A DNA stretch of 64,000 nt from Streptomyces drozdowiczii (GCF_026167665.1 NZ_CP098740.1:7130001-7194000); one strand, 5' to 3'; counted from the first letter of the stretch, positions 39,937 to 52,391 are shown. A program made the numbers and translations. The notes: generated from the sequence alone by a model not told the origin.

Positions 39937-40464
39937 TCAGGCCCGGGCCCGCAGCGTGAGCGCCCGGCCCAGGCAGGCCAAGGCAGCCGTGCAGGCCAGG
40001 GTGCGGGCGGCGTTGGCCGGGGTCCAGCTGCCCCGGAAGCGCTCGCGGAGCAGGGCGAGTTCGGGGCCCGACGCCTCCGCGGTCAGCCGGGCGAGCCGGC
40101 GGTTGAGGGGAATGTTGACCTTCATCGTGACGGCGACGGCGGCCGTGTACAGGGCGAGCGCGGCCCAGGTCCAGCGGGCGGCGCGGGTGTGGCCGAGGCG
40201 GCGCAGGGAGACGCCCGAGACGCCGGTGGCCAGGAACGCCCCGAAGAAGACGAGCCCGAAGAAGCCGTTCTCGATGGCGTCGTTGATGTGGCCCATGGCG
40301 CTCGCGAAGGCCGCGTCGTCGGTGCGGTCGAGCCCCGGCATGACGGACACGTCGAACGCGAAGTACAGCCCCGCGCTCAGCCCCATCGCGATGGTGGCCG
40401 CGTACAACGAGGCTTCGGTGCGTCCGCCCGGCCGGGCCGGGAGGGAGGTGGTCGGCGCGGTCAT
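39937..40464 (-). CDS. DUF1772 / anthrone-oxygenase family membrane protein
   Basis: A 175-residue paralogue of the genes at 15104 and 15659, with four membrane helices and the same signatures (GLYFAFDVSVMPGLDRTDDAAFASAMGHIN and VNIPLNRRLA). The stop-start overlap with the upstream hemerythrin-like gene is four bases. Inside an aromatic polyketide cluster it could contribute to quinone formation, but no DUF1772 enzyme of this subgroup is known to me with proven function. Confidence 0.8.
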   Translation of the reverse strand: MTAPTTSLPARPGGRTEASLYAATIAMGLSAGLYFAFDVSVMPGLDRTDDAAFASAMGHINDAIENGFFGLVFFGAFLATGVSGVSLRRLGHTRAARWTWAALALYTAAVAVTMKVNIPLNRRLARLTAEASGPELALLRERFRGSWTPANAARTLACTAALACLGRALTLRARA

Positions 40465-41162
40465 GGCTTCTCCTGGGGGCGCGAAACGGGGCGCGAAACG
40501 GGGCGCGATGCGGGGCGCAGTACGGGGGCGAGCAGCCGTTCGTAGCGGCGGCGCAGCACCGTCCGGCCGAGCAGCCGTACCGGTGGCGGGATGGTGGCGG
40601 TGACGTGGGCGACGGAGGCCGGGTCGGCTCCGTCGAACATCCAGGGCTGGAGGCGGCCGAGCACGCCGGGCGGCGCGGTCCGCAGCAACCGCCGTTCCAC
40701 GGACGCGTAGCGCGTGGCGCCGAGCGCGGTGAAGGCGGGGAAGGCGATGCGCTCCTCGGCGGCGAGGTGGTCGCGCAGGACGGCGGCGAAGGCGTCGGCC
40801 GCGGGGGGCAGCGCCCCGGGGTCGGCGCCCGGGCGGAGCGCGGCGCCGACGGCGTCCATCGCCGCGTCGAGGCGTCGGTGGTCGCCGTCGATGGCGTCGG
40901 CGGCCCGGTCGAAGCCGGGGACGGCGCGCCGGAGTTCGGGCCAGAGGACGGCGTCCTCGCTGTGGTGGTGCCAGTCGATCACCTCGCGCAGGCTGTGCCA
41001 CCAGGTGACCGTCCCGCCGGTGCGGGCGCCGGGCCCGGAGCGTGCGACGGCCACGAGGCGGGCGGCGTCGCGGCGCATCGCGATGTGCATCAGCGCGAAT
41101 CCGTGGAAGTGCCCGGGCAGCGACGGGAGGTGTTCGCTCGTCATCGGTTCGGTTCCGGTCAT
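40461..41162 (-). CDS. Hemerythrin-HHE-like di-iron protein with repeat tail
   Basis: A 233-residue helical protein with hemerythrin-type ligands: FHGFALMHIAMRRD, DWHHHSEDAVLWPEL, DGDHRRLDAAMD and RDHLAAEERIAFP. A central AMP-like helix bundle would bind two irons for oxygen or NO sensing or chemistry. The C terminus is a short tandem repeat (RPASRPVSRPVSRP), encoded by three near-identical 12-base units, and may vary in copy number. It is coupled to the DUF1772 gene, suggesting an oxygen-related pair. Confidence 0.8.
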   Translation of the reverse strand: MTGTEPMTSEHLPSLPGHFHGFALMHIAMRRDAARLVAVARSGPGARTGGTVTWWHSLREVIDWHHHSEDAVLWPELRRAVPGFDRAADAIDGDHRRLDAAMDAVGAALRPGADPGALPPAADAFAAVLRDHLAAEERIAFPAFTALGATRYASVERRLLRTAPPGVLGRLQPWMFDGADPASVAHVTATIPPPVRLLGRTVLRRRYERLLAPVLRPASRPVSRPVSRPQEKP

Positions 41163-41194
41163 GGTGCCTCCTCACGCGAGGGGGTACGGGGACA

Positions 41195-41229
41195 GGGACG
41201 GGCGGCCGCGGTGTGCGGCCGCCCGTCCC
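41195..41229. terminator. Hairpin terminator after the NmrA-like gene
   Basis: Perfect 15-base arms (41195-41209, 41215-41229) with a 5-base loop lie 18 bases past the stop at 41247 and before the hemerythrin start at 41162, so the two genes are probably transcribed separately. Confidence 0.88.
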
Positions 41230-41246
41230 ACGGGTCCCGGTGTCGG

Positions 41247-42056
41247 TCAGGCGTTCCAGACACCGCTGGCGGCGGCGTCCCGGGCGAAGTCGGCGAAGTC
41301 CTTCGGCTTGCGGCCGGTGGCCTCCTCGACGCCGTGCACGAGGTGGGCGTTGCGGCCGTCGAGGATCAGCCCGAACAGGTCGGCGAACTCGACGGGCAGC
41401 CCGTTCTCCTCCAGGGCCTGGCGGTACTCGTCCACGCTGACGGGGATGTACGTGATGGTGCGGCCGGTCGCCTTGCCCAGCTCCTGGGCGATGTCGCCGA
41501 AGCTGAGCAGCCGCGGGCCGGACAGCTCGTACGTCTTGCCGATGTGCTTGTCGTCGGTGAGCGCGGCGACGGCGACGTCGGCGATGTCGTCGGCGTCCAC
41601 GAAGGGCTCCACCGCGTCCCCGGTCGGCAGGACGATCTCGCCGGCCATGACCAGGTCGTGGAAGAAGCTCTCGCTGAAGTTCTGGTTGAACCAGCTGGCG
41701 CGGACGACGGTCCAGTCCGCGCCCGACTCCTTCACCTTGTCCTCGCTGATGACCGCGCCCTCCTCGCCGCGCCCGGACAGCAGCACCAGGCGGCGCGCCC
41801 CCTTGGCGACGGCCGCCTTCGCGAACGCGCCGACGGTCTCGGCGGCTCCCGGGAAGGCGAGGTCGGGGTAGTAGGTGATGTAGACGGCGCTCACCCCGTC
41901 GAGGGCGGCATCCCAGGTCGCGGGGTCCTCCCAGACGAAGGGGGGCGTGCCGGAGCGCGATCCGATGCGTACGGGGAGCCCTTTGGCGGACAGCCGATCG
42001 GCGACCCGCCGCCCGGTCTTGCCCGTGCCGCCGATCACAAGGGTCGTGTTCGTCAT
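41247..42056 (-). CDS. NmrA-type NAD(P)-binding oxidoreductase
   Basis: A 269-residue atypical SDR with Rossmann motif VIGGTGKTGRRVADRL (6-21), VVRASWFNQNFSESF (in place of the YxxxK catalytic pair) and PFVDADDIADVAVAAL. The group contains redox sensors, quinone reductases and some tailoring reductases. It is monocistronic and no SARP-type repeat was seen in its 166-base upstream gap, so membership of the cluster is uncertain. Confidence 0.82.
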   Translation of the reverse strand: MTNTTLVIGGTGKTGRRVADRLSAKGLPVRIGSRSGTPPFVWEDPATWDAALDGVSAVYITYYPDLAFPGAAETVGAFAKAAVAKGARRLVLLSGRGEEGAVISEDKVKESGADWTVVRASWFNQNFSESFFHDLVMAGEIVLPTGDAVEPFVDADDIADVAVAALTDDKHIGKTYELSGPRLLSFGDIAQELGKATGRTITYIPVSVDEYRQALEENGLPVEFADLFGLILDGRNAHLVHGVEEATGRKPKDFADFARDAAASGVWNA

Positions 42057-42222
42057 GTTCGTCCCGTCTGTCGTGGCCTGCGTGGTGGTGTGGTGCTCTG
42101 CTCGTCGTTGCCGTCGTCAGGGAGCGTAGGCAGCCCTTCGCCGCCCGAGCCACGGAACCGGGTCCCGTCTCTAGCGGTTCTCCAGGGCGTCTCTGGACGA
42201 TCACCTCGTACGGCTGTGGGAG

Positions 42223-43663
<1,441 letters not shown>

Positions 43664-43674
<11 letters not shown>

Positions 43675-44539
43675 GGAGGCTCCTAGTGCTCATGACGTTG
43701 CGGTGGATGTCGAGGGTCGCCGTCGACTTGTTCAGCGTGATGTAGTGCAGCCCGGGCGCGCCTTCGGCGAGCAGCCGGTCGGCCATCAGGGTCGCGTGGG
43801 CCACGCCGATCTCGTACGCGATGTCCGGCCGGTGCTGCGCGGCTTCCAGGCGGTGGGCCAGGTCCTCGGGGAACGCGGCGTCGGAGAGTTCCGCGAAGCG
43901 GCGGATCTGCCGGACGTCGGTGGCCGGCATGATCTCCGGGATGATCGGGGTGGTGCAGCCGACCGCCGCCACCCGGTCCCGCAGCCGCAGGTAGTCCTCC
44001 ACGTCGAAGAACATCTGCGTGATGGCGTAGTCGGCGCCGGCGCGGCACTTGGCGACGAAGTGCCGGATGTCGCTGTCCCAGTCGGGCGAGCGCGGGTGCC
44101 GCTCGGGGAAGGCGGCGACACCGATGGTGAAGTCCCCCAGCGAGCGGACCAGTTCGACCAGCTGGTAGGCGTGGTGGAAGCCGTCCGGATGCGCGGTCCA
44201 CTCCCCCTTGGGGTCGCCGGGCGGGTCGCCCCGCAGCACCAGGACGTCCCGCACCCCGGCGTCCGCGTACTGGCCGATGATGTGCCGCAGCTCGGCCACC
44301 GAGTGACCGACGGCGGTCAGGTGGGCGACGGGCCGCAGGGTCGTCTCGGTCACCAGGCGCTTCGTGACCTCGATGGTGCGGTCCCTGGACGATCCGCCCG
44401 CGCCGTAGGTGACGGACACGAAGTCGGGGCCCAGCGGCTCCAGGCGGCGGATGGCCTGCCACAGAGTCCGTTCGCCCTGTGCGGTGCGGGGCGGGAAGAA
44501 CTCGAAGGAGAACGTCGGACGGTCCATGACCGGGCCCAT
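43664..44539 (-). CDS. metF: 5,10-methylenetetrahydrofolate reductase
   Basis: A 291-residue FAD TIM barrel with [44 protein letters not shown] and [12 protein letters not shown], the standard MetF blocks. It supplies 5-methyltetrahydrofolate to MetH. The start at ATG 44539 overlaps the metH stop by one base (TGATG); ATG 44527 is a shorter alternative. This copy belongs to the SAM-cycle operon. Confidence 0.95.
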
Positions 44540-47500
44540 CACCGGCCACCCCCGGCCCGCCCCGCGTTGAAGTACGACGCCTCGGGGTGGTGGACGACGA
44601 TCGCGTCGGTGGACTGCTCCGGGTGGAGCTGGAACTCCTCGGACAGGTGCACCCCGATCCGCTCCGGCCGCAGCAGGTCCGCGATCTTGGCGCGGTCCTC
44701 CAGGTCCGGGCAGGCCGGGTAGCCCAGCGAGTAGCGGCAGCCCTGGTACTCGGTGCGCAGCATGCCGTCCAGGCCGTCGGGTTCGCGGCCGGCGATCCCC
44801 AGTCCGGCGCGGACGCGCGCGTGCCAGTACTCGGCCAGCGCCTCCGCCAGCTGCACGGAGAGCCCGTGGAGTTCGAGGTAGTCGCGGTACGAGCCGGAGG
44901 CGAACAGCTCCGCGGTGGCCTCGCCGATCTTCGAGCCGACGGTCACGATCTGGAGCCCGACCACGTCCGTCTCGCCGGACTCCTCGGGCCGGAAGAAGTC
45001 CGCCAGGCACAGGCGGCGGCCGCGCGACTGGCGGGGGAAGGTGAACCGGGTCCGCTCGTGCCCGTTCTCGTCCAGGACGATCAGGTCGTCGCCCTTGGAC
45101 ACGCACGGGAAGTAGCCGTGCACGACGGCCGCTTCGAGCAGGTTCTCCGTACGCAGCCGGTCCAGCCACATCCGCAGCCTCGGCCGGCCCTCCGCCTCGA
45201 TCGTGTCGCCCTTCAGCCCCCACTGCCCCTTGAACAGGGCGGCCTCGTCCAGCCAGGAGGTGTACTCCTTGTGCGGGATGCCCTTGACGACCCGGCTGCC
45301 CCAGAACGGCGGGGCGGGGACGGGGTTGTCGACGGCGACGTCCGACCGGCCCACGTCCGCCGGCTCCTCGAACTTCGGCTCCCTCAGCGGTACGCGGCGC
45401 TGCTTGAGCGGGGGCAGGGTGGCACCCGGCACTCCGCGCTTCACGGCGATGAGCGCGTCCATCAGGCGCAGGCCCTCGAAGGCGTCGCGCGCGTAGCGCA
45501 CCTCGCCCTCGTAGATCTCGTGCAGGTCCTGCTCCACGTAGGCGCGGGTGAGCGCGGCACCACCGAGGATCACCGGGTAGTCGGCGGCCAGCTTGCGCTG
45601 GTTCAGCTCCTCCAGGTTCTCCTTCATGATCACCGTGGACTTGACGAGGAGCCCCGACATCCCGATGACGTCCGCCTTGTGCTCCACGGCCGCGTCGAGG
45701 ATGGCCGAAACGGGCTGCTTGATGCCCAGGTTGACCACGTTGTAGCCGTTGTTGGAGAGGATGATGTCGACGAGGTTCTTGCCGATGTCGTGGACGTCGC
45801 CGCGGACGGTGGCCAGCACGATGGTGCCCTTGCCCTCCTCGCCCTCGGCCCGCTCCATGTGCGGTTCGAGGAACGCCACCGCGGCCTTCATGACCTCGGC
45901 GGACTGGAGGACGAACGGCAGCTGCATCTGCCCGGAGCCGAACAGCTCGCCCACGACCTTCATGCCGTCCAGCAGCGTGTCGTTGACGATGTCCAGGGCC
46001 TTGCGGCTGGTCAGCGCCTCGGTGAGGTCGTCGTCCAGGCCGTTCTTCTCGCCGTCGATGATCCGCCGCTTGAGCCGTTCGTCCAGCGGCAGGGCGGCCA
46101 GCTCCTCGGCCTTGCCCTCCTTGAGCGACTTCATGTTGACGCCCTCGAACAGCTCCATGAGCCTCTGGAGGGGGTCGTAGCCCTCGGCGCGCCGGTCGTA
46201 GATCAGGTCCAGCGCGACCTTGACCTGCTCCTCTTCGAGCCGGGCGATCGGCAGGATCTTCGACGCGTGCACGATGGCCGAATCCAGGCCCGCCTTCACG
46301 CACTCGTCCAGGAAGACCGAGTTGAGCACGACGCGGGCGGCCGGGTTCAGGCCGAAGGAGATGTTCGACAGGCCCAGGGTCGTCTGCACGTCCGGGTGGA
46401 GCCGCTTCAGCTCGCGGATCGCCCCGATGGTGGCGATGCCGTCCTTGCGGGACTCCTCCTGACCGGTGCAGATGGTGAAGGTCAGGGTGTCGATGAGGAT
46501 GTCCGACTCGCGGATGCCCCAGGTGCCGGTCAGATCGGAGATCAGGCGCTCGGCGATGGCGACCTTGTGCTCGACCGTGCGGGCCTGGCCCTCCTCGTCG
46601 ATGGTCAGCGCGATCAGCGCCGCGCCGTGCTCGGCAGCCAGTTGGGTGACCTTGGCGAAGCGGGACTCGGGCCCGTCCCCGTCCTCGTAGTTGACCGAGT
46701 TGACGACGGCCCGGCCGCCCAGCCGTTCCAGGCCGGTGCGCAACACGTCCACCTCGGTGGAGTCCAGCACGATGGGCAGCGTCGACGCGGTCCCGAGACG
46801 CCCCGCGAGCTCGTCCATGTCGGCGGCCCCGTCGCGGCCCACGTAGTCGACGCACAGGTCGAGCATGTGCGCGCCCTCGCGGACCTGCTCCCGGGCCATC
46901 TCCACGCAGTCGTCCCAGCGGCCTTCGAGCATGGCCTCGCGGAACTTCTTGGACCCGTTGGCGTTCGTACGCTCACCGATCGCCAGGTACGCGGTGTCCT
47001 GGCGGAACGGCACCGTCTGGTAGAGCGACGCCGCGCCCGGCTCCGGCTGCGGGGTGCGGTCCGGCGGCACGGTGCCGCGCACCCGCTCCACCACCGCCCG
47101 CAGGTGGTCCGGCGTCGTGCCGCAGCAGCCGCCGACCAGCGCCAGCGCGTAGTCCCGTACGAACGCCTGCTGCGCGTCCGCGAGGCCGTCGGGCCCGAGC
47201 GGGAAGTAGGCGCCGTCCGCGCCCAGCACCGGCAGACCGGCGTTGGGCATGCACATCAGCGGGGTCGCGGAGTGGCGGGCCAGGTGGCGCAGGTGCTCGG
47301 TCATCTCGGCGGGGCCGGTCGAGCAGTTCAGCCCGATCAGGTCGATGCCCAGCGGTTCCAGGACCGTGAGCGCCGCGCCGATGTCCGAGCCGAGGAGCAT
47401 GGTCCCGGTCGTCTCGAAGGCGAGCGAGCAGATCAGCGGGACCCGGACCCCCGTCGCGTCCATCGCGCGGCGCGCGCCGACCAGACCGGCCTTCGTCTGG

Positions 47501-48009
47501 AGGAGGTCCTGCGTCGTCTCCACGATCAGCGCGTCGGCGCCCCCGGCGAGCAGCCCCTCGGCGTTCGCCTGGAAGCCGTCCCGGATCGTGGCGTACCGGA
47601 TGTGGCCGAGCGAGGGCAGCTTGGTGCCCGGGCCCATGGAGCCGAGGACCCAGCGCTGCTCGCCGGTGGACGCGGTGAACGCGTCGGCGGCCTCGCGGGC
47701 GATGCGCGCACCGGCTTCGGACAGCTCGTGGACCCGCTCGGGGATGTCGTACTCGCCGAGCGCCGCGTGGTTGGCGCCGAAGGTGTTCGTCTCGACGCAG
47801 TCCACGCCGACGGCGAAGTACGCGTCGTGGACCGAGCGCACGATGTCGGGGCGGGTCACGTTGAGGACCTCGTTGCACCCTTCCAGCTGCTGGAAGTCCT
47901 CAAGGGTGGGGTCCTGGGCCTGGAGCATGGTGCCCATCGCGCCGTCGGCCACCACCACCCGGCCGGCGAGCGCGGCCCGGAGCGCGGCCACCCGCTCCCC
48001 GGCGGTCAT
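44539..48009 (-). CDS. metH: Cobalamin-dependent methionine synthase
   Basis: A 1156-residue four-module enzyme. The homocysteine domain (about 1-320) has the zinc Cys residues in GLNCSTGP and GGCCGTTP; the pterin domain (about 330-620) has [18 protein letters not shown]; the B12 domain (about 640-860) has [21 protein letters not shown] with the cobalt-ligand His; the C-terminal reactivation domain ends with [10 protein letters not shown]. It remethylates homocysteine to methionine. Start ATG 48009 overlaps the adoK stop (ATGA). Linkage to a polyketide cluster implies extra methyl supply. Confidence 0.97.
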   Translation of the reverse strand: MTAGERVAALRAALAGRVVVADGAMGTMLQAQDPTLEDFQQLEGCNEVLNVTRPDIVRSVHDAYFAVGVDCVETNTFGANHAALGEYDIPERVHELSEAGARIAREAADAFTASTGEQRWVLGSMGPGTKLPSLGHIRYATIRDGFQANAEGLLAGGADALIVETTQDLLQTKAGLVGARRAMDATGVRVPLICSLAFETTGTMLLGSDIGAALTVLEPLGIDLIGLNCSTGPAEMTEHLRHLARHSATPLMCMPNAGLPVLGADGAYFPLGPDGLADAQQAFVRDYALALVGGCCGTTPDHLRAVVERVRGTVPPDRTPQPEPGAASLYQTVPFRQDTAYLAIGERTNANGSKKFREAMLEGRWDDCVEMAREQVREGAHMLDLCVDYVGRDGAADMDELAGRLGTASTLPIVLDSTEVDVLRTGLERLGGRAVVNSVNYEDGDGPESRFAKVTQLAAEHGAALIALTIDEEGQARTVEHKVAIAERLISDLTGTWGIRESDILIDTLTFTICTGQEESRKDGIATIGAIRELKRLHPDVQTTLGLSNISFGLNPAARVVLNSVFLDECVKAGLDSAIVHASKILPIARLEEEQVKVALDLIYDRRAEGYDPLQRLMELFEGVNMKSLKEGKAEELAALPLDERLKRRIIDGEKNGLDDDLTEALTSRKALDIVNDTLLDGMKVVGELFGSGQMQLPFVLQSAEVMKAAVAFLEPHMERAEGEEGKGTIVLATVRGDVHDIGKNLVDIILSNNGYNVVNLGIKQPVSAILDAAVEHKADVIGMSGLLVKSTVIMKENLEELNQRKLAADYPVILGGAALTRAYVEQDLHEIYEGEVRYARDAFEGLRLMDALIAVKRGVPGATLPPLKQRRVPLREPKFEEPADVGRSDVAVDNPVPAPPFWGSRVVKGIPHKEYTSWLDEAALFKGQWGLKGDTIEAEGRPRLRMWLDRLRTENLLEAAVVHGYFPCVSKGDDLIVLDENGHERTRFTFPRQSRGRRLCLADFFRPEESGETDVVGLQIVTVGSKIGEATAELFASGSYRDYLELHGLSVQLAEALAEYWHARVRAGLGIAGREPDGLDGMLRTEYQGCRYSLGYPACPDLEDRAKIADLLRPERIGVHLSEEFQLHPEQSTDAIVVHHPEASYFNAGRAGGGR

Positions 48010-48989
48010 GACGCACCGCCCAGTACGGGGGCGAGCGCGGCCGCCGCCTCGGAGCCGTACTGCCGCCGCAGGATATCCAGCAGCCGCCCGGCCTCCGGCT
48101 CGTACGCCTGGGACCCCACCGCGGCCAGGGCCAGCGAGGCGACCGCGCAGCCGAGGCGCGCCGCCTGCTCCGGGGTGGCGCCCCGGACGGTGGCGGCGAG
48201 GAAGCCCGAGCGGAAGGCGTCGCCCACCCCGGTCGGGTCGGCGGTCTCGACGCCCGCGATGCCCGGCACGGTCAGGGCGGGGGCGCCGGCGCTCTCGATG
48301 CGGACGCCCCGCGCGCCGAGCGTGGTGACCCAGCTGCCGACGCGGCCCAGCACGTCGTCGCGGTCCCAGGAGGCGCGTTCCAGCAGGAGGGCCGCCTCGT
48401 ACTCGTTGGTGAACAGCCACCGGGCGCCGTCGACCAGCTCGCGCACCTCGTCGCGGTCGAGGCGGGCGAGCTGCTGGGAGGGGTCGGCGGCGAAGGGGAC
48501 GCCGAGGGTCCGGCAGGCCGCGGTGTGCCGCAGCATGGCGGCCGGGTCGTCGGGGGCGACGAGGACGAAGCCGACGCCGCCGGCCCGGTCCGCCTCAGCG
48601 GTCAGGTCGATCTCCCGGGCCTCCGCCATGGCGCCCGCGTAGAACGCCGCGATCTGGTTGTCGTCCTGGTCGGTGATGCACGAGAAACGGGCGGTCTGCC
48701 GCTCGTCGCTCACGCGCACCGCACCGGTGTCGACGCCGTGCTCCTTCAGCCACACCTCGTACGTGGCGAAGTCGCTGCCGACCGCGCCGACGAGCAGCGG
48801 ATCCAGTCCGAGTGAGCCGAGCCCGAAGGCGATGTTGGCCGCCACACCGCCGCGTCGCACCTCCAGGTCGTCCACGAGGAACGAGAGCGACACATGGGCG
48901 AGCTGGTCGGCGATGAGCTGGTCCGCGAACCGGCCCGGGAAGACCATCAGGTGGTCGGTGGCTATGGAGCCTGTCACCGCGATACGCAT
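48006..48989 (-). CDS. adoK: Adenosine kinase (PfkB family)
   Basis: A 327-residue kinase closely following mycobacterial AdoK as I recall it: RIAVTGSIATDHLMVFPGRF, HVSLSFLVDDLEVRRGGVAANIAFGLG, FAADPSQQLARL and the PfkB signature ADPTGVGDAFRSGFL with the catalytic Asp. It would trap adenosine released by AhcY as AMP, pulling SAH hydrolysis forward. It sits between metK (40 bases) and metH (4-base overlap), which fits this role better than a sugar kinase. Confidence 0.9.
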   Translation of the reverse strand: MRIAVTGSIATDHLMVFPGRFADQLIADQLAHVSLSFLVDDLEVRRGGVAANIAFGLGSLGLDPLLVGAVGSDFATYEVWLKEHGVDTGAVRVSDERQTARFSCITDQDDNQIAAFYAGAMAEAREIDLTAEADRAGGVGFVLVAPDDPAAMLRHTAACRTLGVPFAADPSQQLARLDRDEVRELVDGARWLFTNEYEAALLLERASWDRDDVLGRVGSWVTTLGARGVRIESAGAPALTVPGIAGVETADPTGVGDAFRSGFLAATVRGATPEQAARLGCAVASLALAAVGSQAYEPEAGRLLDILRRQYGSEAAAALAPVLGGAS

Positions 48990-49029
48990 ACGAATCCCTG
49001 TCCCTCTCGACTGGGCCGGTGGACGCCGG

Positions 49030-50241
49030 TCAGAGACCGGCGGCGGCCTTGAGCTGCTCGACGCGGTCGGTGCGCTCCCAGGTGAAGTCGGGCAGTTCGC
49101 GGCCGAAGTGCCCGTAGGCGGCGGTCTGCCGGTAGATGGGGCGCAGCAGTTCCAGGTCGCGGATGACGGCGGCCGGGCGCAGGTCGAAGACCTCGCGGAT
49201 GGCGCTCTCGATCCGGGCCTGCGCGACCTTCGCGGTGCCGAAGGTCTCCACGAAGAGACCGACCGGCTCGGCCTTGCCGATCGCGTACGCGACCTGGACC
49301 TCGCAGCGGGTGGCGAGGCCGGCGGCGACGACGTTCTTGGCGACCCAGCGGGTCGCGTACGCCGCCGAGCGGTCCACCTTCGACGGGTCCTTGCCGGAGA
49401 AGGCGCCGCCGCCGTGCCGGGCGTAGCCCCCGTACGTGTCGATGATGATCTTGCGGCCGGTGAGGCCGGCGTCGCCCATCGGGCCGCCGATCTCGAAGCG
49501 GCCGGTCGGGTTGACCAGGAGCCGGTAGTCGTCGGTCTCCAGCTTGATGCCCTCGTCGGCGAGTTCGTTCAGGACGTGCTCCACGACGTGCTCGCGGATG
49601 TCGGGGGTCAGCAGGCCGTCGAGGTCGATGTCCGCGGCGTGCTGGCTGGAGACGACGACCGTGTCCAGGCGCACCGGGCGGCTGCCCAGGTAGCCGATCG
49701 TCACCTGGGTCTTGCCGTCGGGGCGCAGATAGGGGACGGTGCCGTTCTTGCGGACCTCGGTGAGGCGGCGCGAGAGCCGGTGCGCCAGGTCGATCGGGAG
49801 CGGCATCAGGCTCGGCGTCTCGTCGCACGCGTAGCCGAACATGAGCCCCTGGTCGCCGGCGCCCTGCTGGTCGAGCGCGTCGTCGCCGGAGCCGTCGACG
49901 CGCTTCTCGTAGGCCGTGTCGACGCCCTGCGCGATGTCCGGCGACTGCGCGCCGATGGAGACGGAGACCCCGCAGGAGGTGCCGTCGAAGCCCTTGGCGG
50001 AGGAGTCGTAGCCGATGTCGAGGATGGTCTTGCGCACGATGCCGGGTACGTCCGCGTACGCCGACGTCGTGACCTCGCCCGCGATGTGGACCTGCCCGGT
50101 CGTGATCAGGGTCTCCACCGCGACGCGGGAGCCGGGGTCCTGCGCGAGGAGCGCGTCCAGGATCGCGTCGCTGATCTGGTCGGCGATCTTGTCGGGGTGT
50201 CCCTCGGTCACGGACTCCGAGGTGAACAGACGTGTCGTCAT
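49030..50241 (-). CDS. metK: S-adenosylmethionine synthetase
   Basis: A 403-residue MetK with [28 protein letters not shown], the P-loop-like [19 protein letters not shown] and KPIYR-type ending ([16 protein letters not shown]). It makes SAM from methionine and ATP. ATG 50241 has AGGAG 6-8 bases upstream. It follows the condensation-like gene by 47 bases, too short for a riboswitch, and is probably on the same transcript. A second, housekeeping metK presumably exists elsewhere in the genome. Confidence 0.96.
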   Translation of the reverse strand: MTTRLFTSESVTEGHPDKIADQISDAILDALLAQDPGSRVAVETLITTGQVHIAGEVTTSAYADVPGIVRKTILDIGYDSSAKGFDGTSCGVSVSIGAQSPDIAQGVDTAYEKRVDGSGDDALDQQGAGDQGLMFGYACDETPSLMPLPIDLAHRLSRRLTEVRKNGTVPYLRPDGKTQVTIGYLGSRPVRLDTVVVSSQHAADIDLDGLLTPDIREHVVEHVLNELADEGIKLETDDYRLLVNPTGRFEIGGPMGDAGLTGRKIIIDTYGGYARHGGGAFSGKDPSKVDRSAAYATRWVAKNVVAAGLATRCEVQVAYAIGKAEPVGLFVETFGTAKVAQARIESAIREVFDLRPAAVIRDLELLRPIYRQTAAYGHFGRELPDFTWERTDRVEQLKAAAGL

Positions 50242-50288
50242 GACTCTCCTGAGGTGTGAGGTGGGGCGGTTGACGGTGACCGCGGCGG

Positions 50289-52377
50289 TCACCGGATGCG
50301 GCGGACCACCGCTTCGAGGGTGTGGGCGAAGGTCCCGGCCGGGGTCGCGGTGCCGGTGAGGACCACTCCGGGCGGCCGGGAACCGGCGGCGACGAGCTGC
50401 CCGGCGAGCGCGTGGGCACGCTCGCCGCCCCCGCAGAACGCGCCGAGCACGAGGGGCCCGCCGAGGTCGGTCAGCGCCGCCAAAACCGCGTCGGCGGCCG
50501 GGGCGGAGGCGTCCGCGTACGGCGGCGGCCGCAGCAGCACCACGGCCTCCGGGCCCCGGTAGGCGTACGCGACCCGGGTCAGCGCGGACAGCGGGGTCCC
50601 CGGCGCCCGGACCAGGCAGACGGTGCCGGTGCCGGGGCGCGCGGCGGGGCGCAGCTCCGTCAGCGCGGCAGCCGCGCGCCGGGGGCCCGGCCGTCCGCGC
50701 GGCGTCCGGTCCGGCGGTGCCGCGAGGAGCGCGAGCGCCCCGCCGACCGTCGTCGCGTGCGTTGCCGTGCGCGGCAGTTCGCGCAGGGCGTGCGCGGTCC
50801 TGGTGAGCAGGTCCTCGGCCTGGGCGAGGCCCGTGCCGAGGCAGGTGGCGGTGAGCACGAGGCCCCCTCGTCGTCCCGGTGGGCGACGAGCGTGAGCGGG
50901 AATCCGGTGCGCGCGCCCAGCGTCTCGGGGGTGCTGACGCGGACGCCGAGCGCGGCGAGCGCGGGTGCGAGGTCGCCGGGCGGGCGCGGCCGGTTCTCGA
51001 AGACGACGAGGCTGCCGGTGCGCGGGACGGCCGTCGGCGCGGGGGTGGAGCCGGACGCGGCGGGGCCGCCCGGGCGGGTCCAGGACCGGATGCGCCCCTG
51101 CGAGACCCACTCGTACCCGGACAGGTCCAGGGCCTGGTCGCGCAGGCGGGCCGGGAGTTCGGCGAGCGGGGCGTACGGGTTGACGCCGGCGGTCATCGGC
51201 AGCGGGTTGCGCAGGGCGGCGGGCAGCCGTTCGACGCCGTCGAGGAGGATGCACCGGCCGGAGACCGCCGCGCTGAAGCCGATGTCGGCCGCGCCCTCGT
51301 GGCCGCCGGCCCGGTAGAGGGCCAGCGCCCACACGGCGTGCAGGGCGCTGCTCTCCGGGCAGCCGAGGGCCCCCGCCCACGCGGCGAGCCGTTCGCTCTC
51401 CTCGGGCGTGATCCGGGTCCGGACCTGGCCGGTGCCGTCGCCGGGGGGCGGAAGGGTGGCCGGGCCGGGCGGGGCGTCGCGCCAGAACTCGCGGGCCGGG
51501 GCGGTGTCCTGGGCCGCGAGCCAGCGCGTGTAGTCGCCGAGGTCGGGGCGGCGGGCGCCGCCGGGCAGCTCACCGCCCGCCAGGTAGGCGCGGTAGAACT
51601 CGTGCAGCAGCAGCCGCACGCTCCAGTCGTCGAGGAGCGCGGGGTGGAAGCTCAGCAGGACGCGGGTGCTGCCGGCCGCGTCCGGGCCGCCGCCCAGGAA
51701 GGTGACGCGCAGCGGTCCCGGGCGGCGCGGGTCGAGTCCCCGGCGCCGGTCGGCCTCGACCAGTGCGTGCCAGTCCACGCTGCCGTGCGGGAAGCGCAGC
51801 ACTTCGGGCCCGGCGCCCTCGTGGCAGACGATCCACGGCTCGGGCCCCTCCTCGAAGGCGGCCCGCAGCACGCTCTCGCGTTCGGCGACGGACTGCCAGG
51901 CGGCGGCGAGCCGTTCCGGGTCGAGCGGCCCGTACCAGGTGACGGCGAGCTGTTCGCACCAGCCCTCGGTGCCGGGGTGGGCGTCCGCGTCCGCGAGGAG
52001 TTCCCGTTGCAGCGGGGTCGGCTCGATCCGGGGCGCGGGCGCGGGGCCGCTCTCCGCGACGGTCAGCAGGTCCGCGAACAGCCCGGCGGGGAAGGGCGCG
52101 GCGGCGTGTCCGGCCGACGGCCCGTCCGGGGTCAGGCGCAGGGTGTGGTGCCCGTCGTCGGCGGGTTCCAGGCTCGGCAGCCAGGAGGGGCGGGGCGCGT
52201 GCCGAGCCGGGCCAGGCGGTCGAGGGCGGCCTCGACGCGGTGCGGGTCCACGGGGCCGCGCAGCTCCAGGACGGGCGATGCGGCCGGGTCCTGGCCGGTG
52301 AGGTCGAGGACGACGGTCATCGGGCCGCCGGGGGTGGCCCGGGCCGAGGTGGTGTGCGAGGAGTGGTCGGTGGTCAT
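50289..52377 (-). pseudogene. NRPS condensation-domain-like protein with two frame breaks
   Basis: Read through three frames, the region encodes one continuous 696-residue protein. Residues 1-60 lie in the first frame; the body carries PTPLQRELLADADAHPGTEGWCEQLAVTWYGPLD (C1-like) and LSFHPALLDDWSVRLLLHEFYRAYL (C3); the C-terminal about 200 residues resume after 50863. One added base in each of two G/C runs (52187-52195, 50863-50867) restores it. The catalytic HHxxxDG reads HPALLDD, so the general-base His is lost and conventional amide formation is unlikely. A carrier-binding, cyclising or non-catalytic role is possible. It heads the SAM-cycle operon. Confidence 0.7.
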
Positions 52378-52391
52378 CGTCCTGCGGGGCA

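Noticed and set aside
40461..40530. Tandem repeat at the 3' end of the hemerythrin-like gene as a mobile or CRISPR-type repeat
   Set aside because: It is only about three 12-base units within the coding frame (Arg-Pro-Val-Ser), a simple coding repeat.
42057..42222. SARP-type site upstream of the NmrA-like gene
   Set aside because: A single GTTGC occurs but no second TTGC at 11 bases, so the pattern is not met.
50242..50288. SAM riboswitch before metK
   Set aside because: Only 47 bases separate metK from the upstream gene, with just a ribosome binding site visible.
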